Positions 1-9,058 are shown, counted from the stretch's first letter. The stretch is DNA of 34,333 nt from an uncultured Lachnospiraceae bacterium (GCA_910579495.1 CAJTVD010000042.1:1-34333), one strand, 5' to 3'. The notes: a model not told the origin generated them from the sequence alone. Numbers and translations: made by a program.

Positions 1-66
1 CCTTTTGAGTTTGGTTTGGTCGCTAATACTCTAAAGGAACACGGATGGTTTTTCAATATACAGTTG

Positions 67-1068
67 TTAACAAACTCTGATTAAGTACCCACCATCATGC
101 CAGAAGCCTCTAAAATTTTTATAGATTTCCCATTTCCCAATCTGATCCAGGCACTGTTGCCCTCCCATATTCCCATAAGTATTTCCTTCAATAACAGCCA
201 CCTCTTCCCCAACTACAGCAATGTCCCATGATGAGAAGGGAACCGACTCCAGACGTTTCGCAGCCTCATGCACCGTTCCTATTACCCCCCCCCAGTTCGG
301 AATCTGCAATCCTACAAAAGGCTTTCCACTGCATGGATGAACCAAATATTTGTGCCCTTTCATATCCCTGCCATAAGTAGATATAATACCAGTTTCCGCA
401 TCCACAAGAGCGGCAATTCCGCCATGCCGAAAATTATCGACACCATTATCGTCACGCCCCATCCGTAGATATGCCGCCGGAATAATATCTTGTCCTTCTA
501 AATGTAATACATTTACTCTGATAGTATTGCATGTACCGGGATTCAATTCATGCAATATCCCTTCCTGTTCCAGGTACTCCTCCACCACATATCCGTTTCT
601 TAATTTTTCATACACTTTCCTAAGGTCATCCTGTCCGCGTAACACATAAATTCCACAGCCCTCATATCCATTAACGGGCTTGGCAATCACCTTTTTACAA
701 GAGCGGACAAAGCGTTCAAAATCTTTATAATTTCCATTATCTATATCCCATACAGCGCGATGTAATAAATCCTGAAATTTATTTTCAAATACTTTCTTAT
801 CTTCCACCCATTCTCTGTGGCCTTTACGGTTAAGAAGCTCTGTGACTATTCTCCTTCTACGCAAGGTTACAAATGTATTTATTTCAAAAAAATTCTTCTT
901 ATAGAACTCATACAAAAAGTAATCTTCCGCGCTTGCCCCAATAGCAATAAACAAAAAGAGCCACCGCATTTTATGATATAAATATAGGTTGCTAACTGCC
1001 GAATCTAAAAAATGTTTTTTAAACCCAAAATATTCCTTGTCCAGCAAAAAATAGTACAATCTTTTCAC
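67..1068 (-). CDS. Sugar-transfer-associated ATP-grasp protein
   Basis: A 333-residue protein resembling the ATP-grasp family found in polysaccharide clusters (ATPgrasp_ST type), which is thought to ligate or transfer an acidic or amino group to a cell-surface sugar; the exact substrate is unknown. Visible landmarks are a lysine/glycine-rich nucleotide loop (KPVNGYEGCGIYVL, about 128-141), a VVEEYLEQ stretch, the NTIRVNVL strand, the GGIAALVD segment, and the metal-binding-type VIEGNTYGNMGGQQ near 290-303. The start is a GTG at 1068 preceded by GGGAGGAG nine bases upstream. It is the last complete gene of the minus-strand polysaccharide operon, 23 bp after the NodB-like gene. Family assignment is fairly firm; the sugar and donor are not known. 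Confidence 0.8.
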   Translation of the reverse strand: MKRLYYFLLDKEYFGFKKHFLDSAVSNLYLYHKMRWLFLFIAIGASAEDYFLYEFYKKNFFEINTFVTLRRRRIVTELLNRKGHREWVEDKKVFENKFQDLLHRAVWDIDNGNYKDFERFVRSCKKVIAKPVNGYEGCGIYVLRGQDDLRKVYEKLRNGYVVEEYLEQEGILHELNPGTCNTIRVNVLHLEGQDIIPAAYLRMGRDDNGVDNFRHGGIAALVDAETGIISTYGRDMKGHKYLVHPCSGKPFVGLQIPNWGGVIGTVHEAAKRLESVPFSSWDIAVVGEEVAVIEGNTYGNMGGQQCLDQIGKWEIYKNFRGFWHDGGYLIRVC

Positions 1069-1091
1069 CTTTGTAAGCTCCTCCCATCACT

Positions 1092-1811
1092 TTACAAATA
1101 ATGCACATTATATTTTCTCTCCATTTTTTTCAATATGATGTACAGGCGGGCCCACAAGAAAAAATACCTCCACTTTACCAACATTGGTTCATGCGAAAAT
1201 ATAACTACACGCTTTTTCCTCTTTATGGCATTCACTGTATCCCAATACCAGGATTTCTTTTCCAACCTGATATCTGTGCGCCAATATTCCATATCTGCCT
1301 TAGATAATTGCCCCTCCTTAAGAAGAATCTGGTTTTCTTCCTCAGTTAAATCGTAACTGACTCTTTCATCATCTGCAGTAAGAAGAACCCTGGCTTTGTT
1401 TCTTTTCAGGAAGCAAACAACCTCCTCCCTTCCCTTAAAACGGTGAAGCCTTACAATACTGGCCAGACCTTTTCCCCCGGTTATGTTTTCACAGAAATGC
1501 TTCACTTTCCCATAGGCTTCTTGAAATTCATTTATGGAAGCATCAGTTTCTATGCCATGAAAACCAAAGGAAATCCATTTTGTACATGAAACAAATTCAG
1601 GCTTCTTTTCTTCCGGCACAAACTCCTTCCCATGGATATCTTTCGCAAATAAATAAAGAGTAAACCTGCACCCAAACCGATTATGGAACCATAAAAGCCT
1701 CCGGAGATATCCTCTGTGGCAAATTATCCCCAAAGGTGATGCATCATCCAAACTTAAATGGCATTCTATCGTATCTTTCTGATATAATTTTTGCAGCAAA
1801 TTGGCACACAT
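1092..1811 (-). CDS. NodB-like polysaccharide deacetylase relative
   Basis: A protein of about 239 residues with scattered features of the NodB/carbohydrate-esterase-4 fold: an HLSLDDAS segment near the N-terminus in the place of the usual TFDD motif, ISFGFHG in the place of the metal-binding histidine motif, a central RLHRFKG stretch and a late IFSHEPML strand. The canonical HxxxH is not evident, so catalysis is uncertain. I choose the ATG at 1811, which has GGAAGG seven bases upstream, rather than the ATG at 1826, which has none. It overlaps the end of the radical SAM gene by 46 bases, a sign of translational coupling. The likely role is modification of a glycan made by the neighbouring glycosyltransferases (inference). 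Confidence 0.6.
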   Translation of the reverse strand: MCANLLQKLYQKDTIECHLSLDDASPLGIICHRGYLRRLLWFHNRFGCRFTLYLFAKDIHGKEFVPEEKKPEFVSCTKWISFGFHGIETDASINEFQEAYGKVKHFCENITGGKGLASIVRLHRFKGREEVVCFLKRNKARVLLTADDERVSYDLTEEENQILLKEGQLSKADMEYWRTDIRLEKKSWYWDTVNAIKRKKRVVIFSHEPMLVKWRYFFLWARLYIILKKMERKYNVHYL

Positions 1812-2848
1812 TCTATTTCCTTCCATATATTAAGCAACTTTTCTTCCCATCCATATTCTTCATTAGTATCTGCCAGCCTGCTTTCCATTACCCTTTTCAT
1901 CTCCGGCTGTAACCATTGCCTGCCATCGGCTGTCTTCCGGTTTCTTTCTTCTGCAAAGGTTACCTGCGCCAGGCGTGGAATACTCCCAAAGGCTATAAAG
2001 GCATGTCCATTATAGCAATAAGGAATCCCACACTTTCTTCCAATTGCCACCTCTTTTATTTTTTTATCCGTATCCTGATAAATATTATCAAATGTCATCC
2101 CACAATAGCACTGCCTGACATTCCCTGTGGACAAATTTATATAATAGCTCCAGGCTCCGGCATAACAATATTCTCTGCGTTTCACCCCATACAGGTTTAG
2201 CTTCATCTCCAGCAAATCTGAGCCAAACCCATTCCATGCTTTTACATATTCTTCATAGGAAAGTTTTGTTAGCATATCAATTTTCTTTTTTCTATCATCC
2301 CTGGCAATAGTAATATGGCATAGTGCCCCAAAATTCTCCATACAGTAACGCTTTAATTCTGGAATTCGCTCTATCAGCCTGTCATTTGAAGTCACTTCCA
2401 CAGTTATGGAACATCCTGCCCTCCATACCTTGTTTACATTATGGGCAAACACCTCCAGCAGTTTTAATCTTTCCAGTTCCAGATAATGCAATGAAAATTT
2501 GAAAAAAAGCCTCTTTTTTAAATCTAAGCTCCATGATGCCACCTCGTCAAACCGCCTGCTGACAGTCCCGTTTGTAACCACCATAACATAATGCCCCTCT
2601 TCCAAAAGCTGCTTTACAATGGGCAGGATCTCCTCTGACAAAAGAGTTTCCCCTCCAGCACATATATTTATCATACATATGCCCCCCAGCCTTTTTCTGG
2701 ACAGGGCTTTTCTAATCTCTTTGGCAGTGTGCCCAATAGGGTGAATTTTCTGGCTGAACTTATTTAAAAGTGCAATGTAACAATAATGGCACTGCAAATT
2801 ACAGGTTTCTGTCGGCACATAAATATCAATAAATTTTTTAATTCCCAT
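1766..2848 (-). CDS. Radical SAM protein of a polysaccharide cluster
   Basis: A 360-residue radical SAM enzyme. The 4Fe-4S/SAM-binding motif is CNLQCHYC (Cys16, Cys20, Cys23) and is followed by a GGETLL segment near residues 65-70 and a VVTNGT strand. Additional cysteines sit in the C-terminal third (REYCYAG, RQCYCG, CGIPYC, CVPICC), suggesting an auxiliary cluster of SPASM type. It starts 12 bp after the GT-C-like gene and overlaps the NodB-like gene. Radical SAM enzymes in surface-glycan operons are usually assumed to modify a sugar or lipid carrier, while SPASM-type ones often act on peptides. No precursor peptide is visible nearby, so glycan modification is the better guess, but the substrate is unknown. 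Confidence 0.8.
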   Translation of the reverse strand: MGIKKFIDIYVPTETCNLQCHYCYIALLNKFSQKIHPIGHTAKEIRKALSRKRLGGICMINICAGGETLLSEEILPIVKQLLEEGHYVMVVTNGTVSRRFDEVASWSLDLKKRLFFKFSLHYLELERLKLLEVFAHNVNKVWRAGCSITVEVTSNDRLIERIPELKRYCMENFGALCHITIARDDRKKKIDMLTKLSYEEYVKAWNGFGSDLLEMKLNLYGVKRREYCYAGAWSYYINLSTGNVRQCYCGMTFDNIYQDTDKKIKEVAIGRKCGIPYCYNGHAFIAFGSIPRLAQVTFAEERNRKTADGRQWLQPEMKRVMESRLADTNEEYGWEEKLLNIWKEIECVPICCKNYIRKIR

Positions 2849-2860
2849 TTTCCCACCTAA

Positions 2861-4714
2861 TTAACCTTCTGCCATAACTCGCTTTTTCCCGGTCTCTTCT
2901 AGGAATCCGATAACCTTTGTACCTTTTGCATAAAGATATTCATTATCATCTATTTGATACAGGCAATACCCGCTCTCCAACAATACCTTATTGTTTTCAG
3001 GCTTAATGGTTATGTAAACAGCCTCGTCTACATCTTCTCCCGGTGTTTCATTTAATAGTCTATGGCGCATATTCATAAATTGTAGCTGATATAAAATTCC
3101 CTGCCCGGTTTCCTTGATTGATGTTTGGTAAACATATATAGGACATGTTATCTCATTTTCTGTTAGTTCCCTTATAAGTTCATAAGCACCATCTGTATAA
3201 TGATAATTAATCATGGCAATTTCCCGGTCCGCCCATATAGCAGAAAACAGATATTTATAGATGATAAACACACACAATACCAAATAGCCACTTTTAAATC
3301 TGCCATGGCGCAGCAATGCAAATATAAGAATTTCAACAAATAACACAAAAAAAACAATTACAAAGTAATTAATAGCAGATACTCTCTCCCCCAGCTTTGT
3401 AAAGGACAGCGCTTTGGGTATAACCGCCTCATTGTTTTGTATAAAGGGAACTACAAACTTAAGCCAGATGGACATTAAAATGATATTTGCCAGATAACAA
3501 TAACCATATAATTTACCATAAGCAGACTGGCGTTTATAAATGAATGCCAGTATTACCGCCAGCACAGGAGGGAAATATGCATATAAGTACCGTAAATATA
3601 CAAGCGCCCTTAAATCATCTGCCCTACTGTCCCCACTCATATAAGCATCCTTCACTCCCCATCCCCAAGAGACAGCCTGCCCTCCAATAGATACCAACAC
3701 GCACACCAGCCCAAACACACTAAAAAGAATAATATACTTATCCATACCTTTATTTCTTTTCCAGACCAGCTTCCACCACAAACTGAAAAACAGAATCACA
3801 GAAAGTACCGCAAAACCGTATACTGCAAAATTCCAGATATTTATCTGTCCTATCACAACCCTCATTACAGCCTGAAAATAATCCACGTTTGTAAAAATTG
3901 ATTTGGAGATAGCAAAGGAAACACCCGTATTATTTATAGATTCATTGGCAATCCCTCCCCCCGTTCCTGTCCCTTTCAGAAAATTAATGGCCCAGGAAAC
4001 GATTCTTTTATCTATTGCCGCACCAATTATATAAACTGGCAGGACAACCCCTGCATATCCAAGATTTCTTTTGTAAAAAATCAGCGAAAAGAAATATGCC
4101 GCCAGAAACCCTATCACCAGGGTAACAGCCCTTTGATGAATTGTCAGTGAAACCACCAGAGTGGCTCCCAACAGAAAAGAATAGAGAAGCTTACGCTTTT
4201 TGTCCCCATCAAATTGAATTAAACGGGCAATACAAAAAAAAGCCAGCCATACCATTACGGTATAAATATGTTCATTGCACATATAGCTTATTGTTACATT
4301 TACCCCGTAAGAACACGCAATAGAAATCAACACTACAATGGCCTTATCTGTCACTTTCAGAAAATTCCTTATCAGATAACAGCAAACAATTGGTATTGTA
4401 CCCTCCACAAATGCCACCACCGCCAGGCATAACCTGTATAGCAGTACTGGATTATCTGTTAAATAAAACAAAGGGGTAAGAAAAACGCTGAACCCATAAC
4501 CATAATACCTGTAAGCGTACATGCTGGGTTTCCAATCAAGCCCCGCAAGCTTTGCGGGCAGATAAAAGAGATACAGTTCATCACCGGTTACCCTCAACGG
4601 GTAAACAAAAAAAGCTGCCCATAATAGCCTTGGCACTACAACAGCCAGATAGCTGATAATGTAATCCAAATTGTTCCTGTACCAGTTACGGTGCCTGCGT
4701 TGCGCTAAATCCAT
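2861..4714 (-). CDS. Multi-pass GT-C-like membrane glycosyltransferase
   Basis: A 617-residue integral membrane protein with roughly 11-13 hydrophobic segments. An acidic first extracytoplasmic loop (TGDELYLFYLPAKL, about 43-56) recalls the D/E-containing loop of lipid-linked-sugar-dependent GT-C enzymes such as the GT39/ArnT group. The C-terminal 120 residues form a soluble, probably extracytoplasmic domain. The start overlaps the end of the preceding GT2 gene by 10 bases and has AAGGAAGTG just upstream, so the two are probably translationally coupled. Likely role: transfer of a sugar from a polyprenyl-linked donor onto the surface glycan, or polymer assembly. A polymerase-like (Wzy) role cannot be excluded because family similarity here rests on topology and one loop. 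Confidence 0.65.
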   Translation of the reverse strand: MDLAQRRHRNWYRNNLDYIISYLAVVVPRLLWAAFFVYPLRVTGDELYLFYLPAKLAGLDWKPSMYAYRYYGYGFSVFLTPLFYLTDNPVLLYRLCLAVVAFVEGTIPIVCCYLIRNFLKVTDKAIVVLISIACSYGVNVTISYMCNEHIYTVMVWLAFFCIARLIQFDGDKKRKLLYSFLLGATLVVSLTIHQRAVTLVIGFLAAYFFSLIFYKRNLGYAGVVLPVYIIGAAIDKRIVSWAINFLKGTGTGGGIANESINNTGVSFAISKSIFTNVDYFQAVMRVVIGQINIWNFAVYGFAVLSVILFFSLWWKLVWKRNKGMDKYIILFSVFGLVCVLVSIGGQAVSWGWGVKDAYMSGDSRADDLRALVYLRYLYAYFPPVLAVILAFIYKRQSAYGKLYGYCYLANIILMSIWLKFVVPFIQNNEAVIPKALSFTKLGERVSAINYFVIVFFVLFVEILIFALLRHGRFKSGYLVLCVFIIYKYLFSAIWADREIAMINYHYTDGAYELIRELTENEITCPIYVYQTSIKETGQGILYQLQFMNMRHRLLNETPGEDVDEAVYITIKPENNKVLLESGYCLYQIDDNEYLYAKGTKVIGFLEETGKKRVMAEG

Positions 4715-5742
4715 TTTTCACTTCCTTTTCCCATTTCCATATATATTTTTTTCAAAAACCAGTATAAATGCCTGTTTATAATAAATAATCCGTATTTTAT
4801 TTTATCCGCCTTCTTAATATATCTGCCACAAACCAATTCCTCCCAATATAGCTGCCGGAATTCCCTGTTAAGCCGTCTTAGGAGTTCTTTTTCCTCTGGA
4901 TAAAATTTTGTGATTTGGCTCATGGCATCAGCAATAACAGCAGCATATTTTCTAGCAGCCAGGGCACATAGCTCCCCTTCTCCCAGCTTCCTAAAATAAT
5001 CCTTCCTTTCAGCCAGGGCATCAAGCCTATCCAATGCACCTAAATTAAACCTTTCCTGTGTAATGCTGTTTTCCCTGGCCCGGTAATAATATAACGGGCA
5101 GGGGAGATAGATACACTTTTTCATTGGGTATAAAATCTTATAATTTACAAACTCATCTTCATATTTCCTGCCTAATGGAAATCTCACACTTCCGAAAAAA
5201 TCCCTTGAAAACAGCTTATTCCAAACTACCACCATGTCCACGCATAACTGGGAATAAAACATACTGATGCATTCTTTTCCGGTATACACTTGAACGGGTA
5301 TTTCCTGTCCTTCCCCTTTGTTTAAGGAATCCCCTAAACAATCCTCCTGAATATTTTGAATTTCTCCACTTTCCTTAAACTTTAAATGGGAGCAGATGGA
5401 AACATCCCCCTGATGAAAGGCCAACGCACAGTATAAGTATTCAATCATCTTTACATGGACCAAATCATCGGAATCCACAAAAACAAAATATTTCCCTGCC
5501 GCAATATCCAGCCCGGCATTCCTAGCCGCTGACAGTCCCGCGTTTTCCTGATGTATTACTTTAACTCTTCCATCCTGCCTGGCATATTCTTCACAGATTT
5601 CGCCGCTTCCGTCGGTGCTTCCATCATCTACCAATATGATCTCCAGCCAAGGATAAGTCTGTCCCATAACAGAAGTTAAACATTCACCCAAATAATTTCT
5701 GACATTGTAAACAGGAATGATTACACTAATCAGTTCGTCCAT
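4705..5742 (-). CDS. Family 2 glycosyltransferase
   Basis: A 345-residue GT-A fold enzyme. The N-terminus has the classic SVIIPVYNVRNYL nucleotide-binding strand, IILVDDGSTDGS at about 35-46, NAGLSAARNAGL, and the metal-binding VFVDSDD motif near residue 90. The C-terminal region is hydrophobic and basic and ends with a likely membrane-associated helix. It is the third of three tandem GT2 genes, separated from its upstream neighbour by 50 bp and overlapping the membrane protein downstream. It should add one sugar from an NDP-sugar donor to the lipid-linked repeat unit at the cytoplasmic face; donor and acceptor cannot be read from sequence. Confidence 0.92.
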   Translation of the reverse strand: MDELISVIIPVYNVRNYLGECLTSVMGQTYPWLEIILVDDGSTDGSGEICEEYARQDGRVKVIHQENAGLSAARNAGLDIAAGKYFVFVDSDDLVHVKMIEYLYCALAFHQGDVSICSHLKFKESGEIQNIQEDCLGDSLNKGEGQEIPVQVYTGKECISMFYSQLCVDMVVVWNKLFSRDFFGSVRFPLGRKYEDEFVNYKILYPMKKCIYLPCPLYYYRARENSITQERFNLGALDRLDALAERKDYFRKLGEGELCALAARKYAAVIADAMSQITKFYPEEKELLRRLNREFRQLYWEELVCGRYIKKADKIKYGLFIINRHLYWFLKKIYMEMGKGSEKWI

Positions 5743-5792
5743 TTATCCTCCATATCCCAGGCCTTACCAATAATACCAAATCAACCGGGAAC

Positions 5793-6842
5793 TCATAGCC
5801 TTATTTTCAAAATTGCTTTTATGTAAAGCAGAAGATTGCATATGCCAAACATCCTCCCTTTTGCCAGGAGCCCTATTGGCAACGCGGCAGGACGCAGGTT
5901 AAAAATATTACCTCTCCGGAATCCTTCGTCAATTATTTTTTCATTGCGCATGGCAAGAGCTTCCCTCCTTCTACAATAAAACTTTTTGGGGTTATCCGGA
6001 TGGCAATAGTCCAACTTTAGCGCAAACAAATATTGCCTGATGCTGTATTGCGCCCATGCTCTTTTATGTTTATCTTCAATCACCTGCCAAAAAGCACCGG
6101 CGCTCTGCAGGCAATTAATCCCTTTCCCTTCTGAATAGGCATTCATAAACGAATATACATTCTGATAATAACAATAGCCTTCCTGAGCGGTATAATATAT
6201 TTTACTTACATATTTCAGGTACTGGTAATTAAAAATCCTGTCTTCCCCCATTTTTATATGTTCAGGGAAAAATACCTGTTTGCCCAAAATAATTGTTTGC
6301 CGGTAAAATTTCGCCCAGGGAGAATAGAAATCAATTTTTCCGCCACCAAGCCTCTTGAAATACTTCCCCTCCTGGTCCAGTAGCCCTTCACGGATGAGTT
6401 CAACATCTTCTGCTTTAAAACACCCGCCAAGTAATGTCCTGCCATCTCTTTTATATCCCCTACTCCCCCCTGGTAACTTTCGGTACCCCACCATAAACAG
6501 CCCATATTCCTCCCGCAGTTCCGAAAGTACATATCCATAAACATCGGCGATAATCGAATCATCGCTGTCTACGAAGGTAATCCATTTCCCCCTGGCTTTG
6601 AGGATCCCAAAATTTCTGGCAGATGAAACTCCTCCATTACTTTTTCTGAAAAAACGGATCCGTCCGTCTATCCTCTGATAATTTTCACAAAGTTCTACGG
6701 TTCCATCTTCTGACCCGTCATCCACCAAAATAATTTCTATATCCTTTCTGTCCAGCCTGGTGATTGAATCAATACATTTACCAAGCCAAAGCTCCCCATT
6801 ATATATTGGCACAATAAAACTGGCAAAAATATCTCCTGCCAT
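5793..6842 (-). CDS. Family 2 glycosyltransferase
   Basis: A 349-residue GT2 enzyme with FIVPIYNGELWLGKC at the N-terminus, IILVDDGSEDGT near residues 36-47, NGGVSSARNFG, and TFVDSDDS for the DxD metal site. It starts one base after the stop of the preceding GT2 gene, so the two are almost certainly co-translated. The C-terminal half (about 150-349) is divergent from the other two GT2 proteins and includes YYQNVYSFMNAY, typical of the acceptor-recognition half of capsule-type GT2 enzymes. Function: addition of one sugar to a surface glycan; specificity unknown. Confidence 0.9.
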   Translation of the reverse strand: MAGDIFASFIVPIYNGELWLGKCIDSITRLDRKDIEIILVDDGSEDGTVELCENYQRIDGRIRFFRKSNGGVSSARNFGILKARGKWITFVDSDDSIIADVYGYVLSELREEYGLFMVGYRKLPGGSRGYKRDGRTLLGGCFKAEDVELIREGLLDQEGKYFKRLGGGKIDFYSPWAKFYRQTIILGKQVFFPEHIKMGEDRIFNYQYLKYVSKIYYTAQEGYCYYQNVYSFMNAYSEGKGINCLQSAGAFWQVIEDKHKRAWAQYSIRQYLFALKLDYCHPDNPKKFYCRRREALAMRNEKIIDEGFRRGNIFNLRPAALPIGLLAKGRMFGICNLLLYIKAILKIRL

Positions 6843-6843
6843 A

Positions 6844-7848
6844 TCACAATTCCTTCATTATATATCCGCTGAGAATTTTATATAAATGCCCCAGCCTCTG
6901 AAGAAGCCTCATATTCAGATAGGACAATGCCGCAACCAGGCGGTACAGTTTTTTTGCTTTTTTATCCAGTAAAACAGTTTTCCTGTACTTCTTGATATTG
7001 TTTTTTACCATATGTTCTTCTTTTTGAAACTCTACACTCCCATATGGCAGTTCACGCAAGACAATCATATTGGATATCAGCATCCTTGAAACTGCCGCTA
7101 ACTCCAATTCCCTGGAAATCCCACCAACTTCCCGATAAATTTTTTCTGCCATATAAACCCTGTCCATCTTTTTCCCGCTGAAAGCGGAATTCATGATGCT
7201 TCCCATCCTTTGATTATAAAAATACTTTCTTTCATTGCTTTGGACTACCCTCTGCGACTGCATATACAGCCTGTAAGTAGTTCCTATATCCTCATACAGC
7301 CTTCCTTCCGGATACCTGATGGTTTCAAATAATTCCTTTTTATACAACTTTCCCCACGCCGAACAGGTAATATGTTTTTTGTAACATAAATCAGCCACTG
7401 CTTCCTGCCCACTGAAAACATACTCTTTTGCTTTTCCTATGCACCTCAGTTCTTTCCTTTCATCCGAAAACGGCTGATGCTGGCATCCTGCAATATCTGT
7501 ATTGTATTTTTTCAGTAATGCTGCCAAGAATGATAAATAGTCGTCTGCAAGGTAATCGTCACTGTCAACAAAAGTGAGATATCTTCCGGCAGATTCCTTA
7601 ATTCCCAGATTTCTTGCTTTCGACAGCCCACCATTGGGGATATGTATTACTTTTACACGTTTATCCCTCCCAGTAAAATTGTCACAAATCTGAGGGCTCC
7701 TGTCTGTGCTCCCATCGTCAATCAAAATCAGTTCAAAATTTCTGTAAGTCTGTACCAAAATACTATCAATGCACCTGCCCAATTGGCTCTCAACATTAAA
7801 AACAGGCACAATAACGGAAATCAAACACTGCTCCACTGCAATCATCAT
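6844..7848 (-). CDS. Family 2 glycosyltransferase
   Basis: A 334-residue GT2 enzyme. Visible motifs are LISVIVPVFNVESQLGRC, LILIDDGSTDRS, the NGGLSKARNLG loop, and TFVDSDDY as the DxD site, followed by the ACSAWGKLYKKELF and LYEDIGT segments common in capsule GT2 proteins. Two methionines open the frame; the second (MIAVEQ) is only one codon in, so the choice matters little. It lies seven bases after the phosphoribosyltransferase-like gene and one base before the next GT2 gene, in the middle of a tight operon. It likely acts early in repeat-unit assembly on the cytoplasmic face. Confidence 0.9.
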   Translation of the reverse strand: MMIAVEQCLISVIVPVFNVESQLGRCIDSILVQTYRNFELILIDDGSTDRSPQICDNFTGRDKRVKVIHIPNGGLSKARNLGIKESAGRYLTFVDSDDYLADDYLSFLAALLKKYNTDIAGCQHQPFSDERKELRCIGKAKEYVFSGQEAVADLCYKKHITCSAWGKLYKKELFETIRYPEGRLYEDIGTTYRLYMQSQRVVQSNERKYFYNQRMGSIMNSAFSGKKMDRVYMAEKIYREVGGISRELELAAVSRMLISNMIVLRELPYGSVEFQKEEHMVKNNIKKYRKTVLLDKKAKKLYRLVAALSYLNMRLLQRLGHLYKILSGYIMKEL

Positions 7849-7855
7849 CCTAACG

Positions 7856-8809
7856 CTATTCTACATAATTAATTTTTTTCAGTATCTTCTTTACCACTCT
7901 TTTAAAAGTGACCCGCCACTCCCTGTTTCTGTTAACGATTTTTTCCAAAACATTATCCCCAGTAATCATTTCCCTTTTATCAACACAGAAAACTGGCTTC
8001 CCAGACAGCCTGCAAATCTCCAGCGCCTGGTCGTAATCACTTTCAAAAAACATAATGCACTTTGATTCCTGGTAGATTTGTGCCTTATATGCTGCATGGT
8101 TAAAATCATACATCCGTTCCTTAGCAGAAATATTATTCGGCAAAATTAAATGGTCATATTTCACGCCGAAAAGCTGAAGCCATTTTTCCGTATCAGCCCT
8201 GTATTTTTCCAGCCTACAGGAAACCAAATATCCTACCTTTTGGGTTGGCACAAACCGTGGGACTGCATTTGCCACGAAATCTTGATATCTTCTGCCATCG
8301 TCGTTCTGCCAAAACAAAGGATTGTCACAAATCACACCATCAATATCCATGCAGGAAAATTCAAGCGCCCAATGATGCATATAATTCCACTCAAACATTC
8401 GGGGCTGTTCACAGATTTCAAAATAAATATCTGCCATTTTACAGCTAATACCTAAAGCGTAAATTGCAAGATATGTAGCTTTACACGGTAAACAGCTTTC
8501 CGCAATTTTATGTTTTGCCTCCCTAATGGCTTTGCCACTGCTTATGCTGTCATCCACCACTAGGACATGTTTTGCATCATCAACACTTTTTATCCAGCTA
8601 ATACATTTTCTGGTGCTTCCGGTCTTTATTTCCCCTCTGCCTATAAAGCTATTTAAATCCATAAAAGGTAAATTCAAGTACAACGCAATCATGTTGGCCA
8701 CCATTGTCCCACTTCTAGGAATTCCCACGACCAAATCAATATCTTTGGGAATCTTGCCAATATTTTTGTTAATACAGTCAGCCAAATCCTTGTAAGTCCT
8801 AAAATTCAT
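7856..8809 (-). CDS. Phosphoribosyltransferase-like domain fused to a HAD-like domain
   Basis: A 317-residue protein with two recognisable halves. Residues 1-145 look like a type I phosphoribosyltransferase: DLVVGIPRSGT at 25-35 and the PRPP-loop signature VLVVDDSISSGKA at about 82-94. From residue 153 a second segment opens with MDIDGVICDNP, the nucleophile motif of HAD hydrolases, and later contains a basic stretch (ISAKERMYDF) and an aspartate-containing ESDYDQALEI segment where HAD motifs III/IV would fall. AGAGGAG sits just before the ATG. It is the first gene of the polysaccharide operon, directly downstream of the repeat-bearing promoter. A role in making or recycling a ribose-phosphate-derived glycan precursor is a reasonable inference but unproven. 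Confidence 0.75.
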   Translation of the reverse strand: MNFRTYKDLADCINKNIGKIPKDIDLVVGIPRSGTMVANMIALYLNLPFMDLNSFIGRGEIKTGSTRKCISWIKSVDDAKHVLVVDDSISSGKAIREAKHKIAESCLPCKATYLAIYALGISCKMADIYFEICEQPRMFEWNYMHHWALEFSCMDIDGVICDNPLFWQNDDGRRYQDFVANAVPRFVPTQKVGYLVSCRLEKYRADTEKWLQLFGVKYDHLILPNNISAKERMYDFNHAAYKAQIYQESKCIMFFESDYDQALEICRLSGKPVFCVDKREMITGDNVLEKIVNRNREWRVTFKRVVKKILKKINYVE

Positions 8810-8865
8810 GCGTTCTCCTCTGTATCTGTTTTATTTAATATTTATTGTGTGTAATAATACGAAAA

Positions 8866-8893
8866 ATAATATTTATAGTATATATTTTGTCCT
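8866..8893 (-). promoter_or_regulatory. Candidate promoter of the polysaccharide operon
   Basis: On the minus strand, AGGACA (four of six to the -35 consensus) and TATTAT (five of six to the -10) are 16 bp apart. They lie about 57 bp upstream of the first operon gene. The first of three ATAGTATAT boxes falls in the spacer. Read by eye only. Confidence 0.4.
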
Positions 8894-8950
8894 AAAAAAT
8901 GTCAATAGTATATTGTAATCGTTTTTGGATATTCATAGTATATATTGTAT
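8875..8950. repeat. Three ATAGTATAT boxes at exact 30-bp intervals
   Basis: The nine bases ATAGTATAT begin at 8875, 8905 and 8935, always in the same orientation; each is followed within a few bases by TTTTGT or TTGTA. The 21 bp between boxes are not conserved, so only the boxes repeat. Thirty bp is close to three helical turns, placing all three on one face of the helix. They lie between the divergent polysaccharide operon and the XRE regulator gene, so they are good candidates for the regulator's operators (inference). Confidence 0.75.
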
Positions 8951-8953
8951 TAG
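8925..8953 (+). promoter_or_regulatory. Candidate promoter of the XRE regulator
   Basis: TTGGAT at 8925-8930 and TATTAG at 8948-8953 are separated by 17 bp, and the third ATAGTATAT box lies in the spacer. This would give a 5' leader of about 100 bases before the gene at 9059, consistent with autoregulation by the encoded protein. Confidence 0.4.
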
Positions 8954-9058
8954 ATGAAAGAGCAGACAGTAATGGGGGATATGAATAGAAAATGCTTCCA
9001 AACTGTTTAGCAGTGGCATATTGCAGGCCAAATCTGCAATGTCAAAGGGTGTTTAGAT

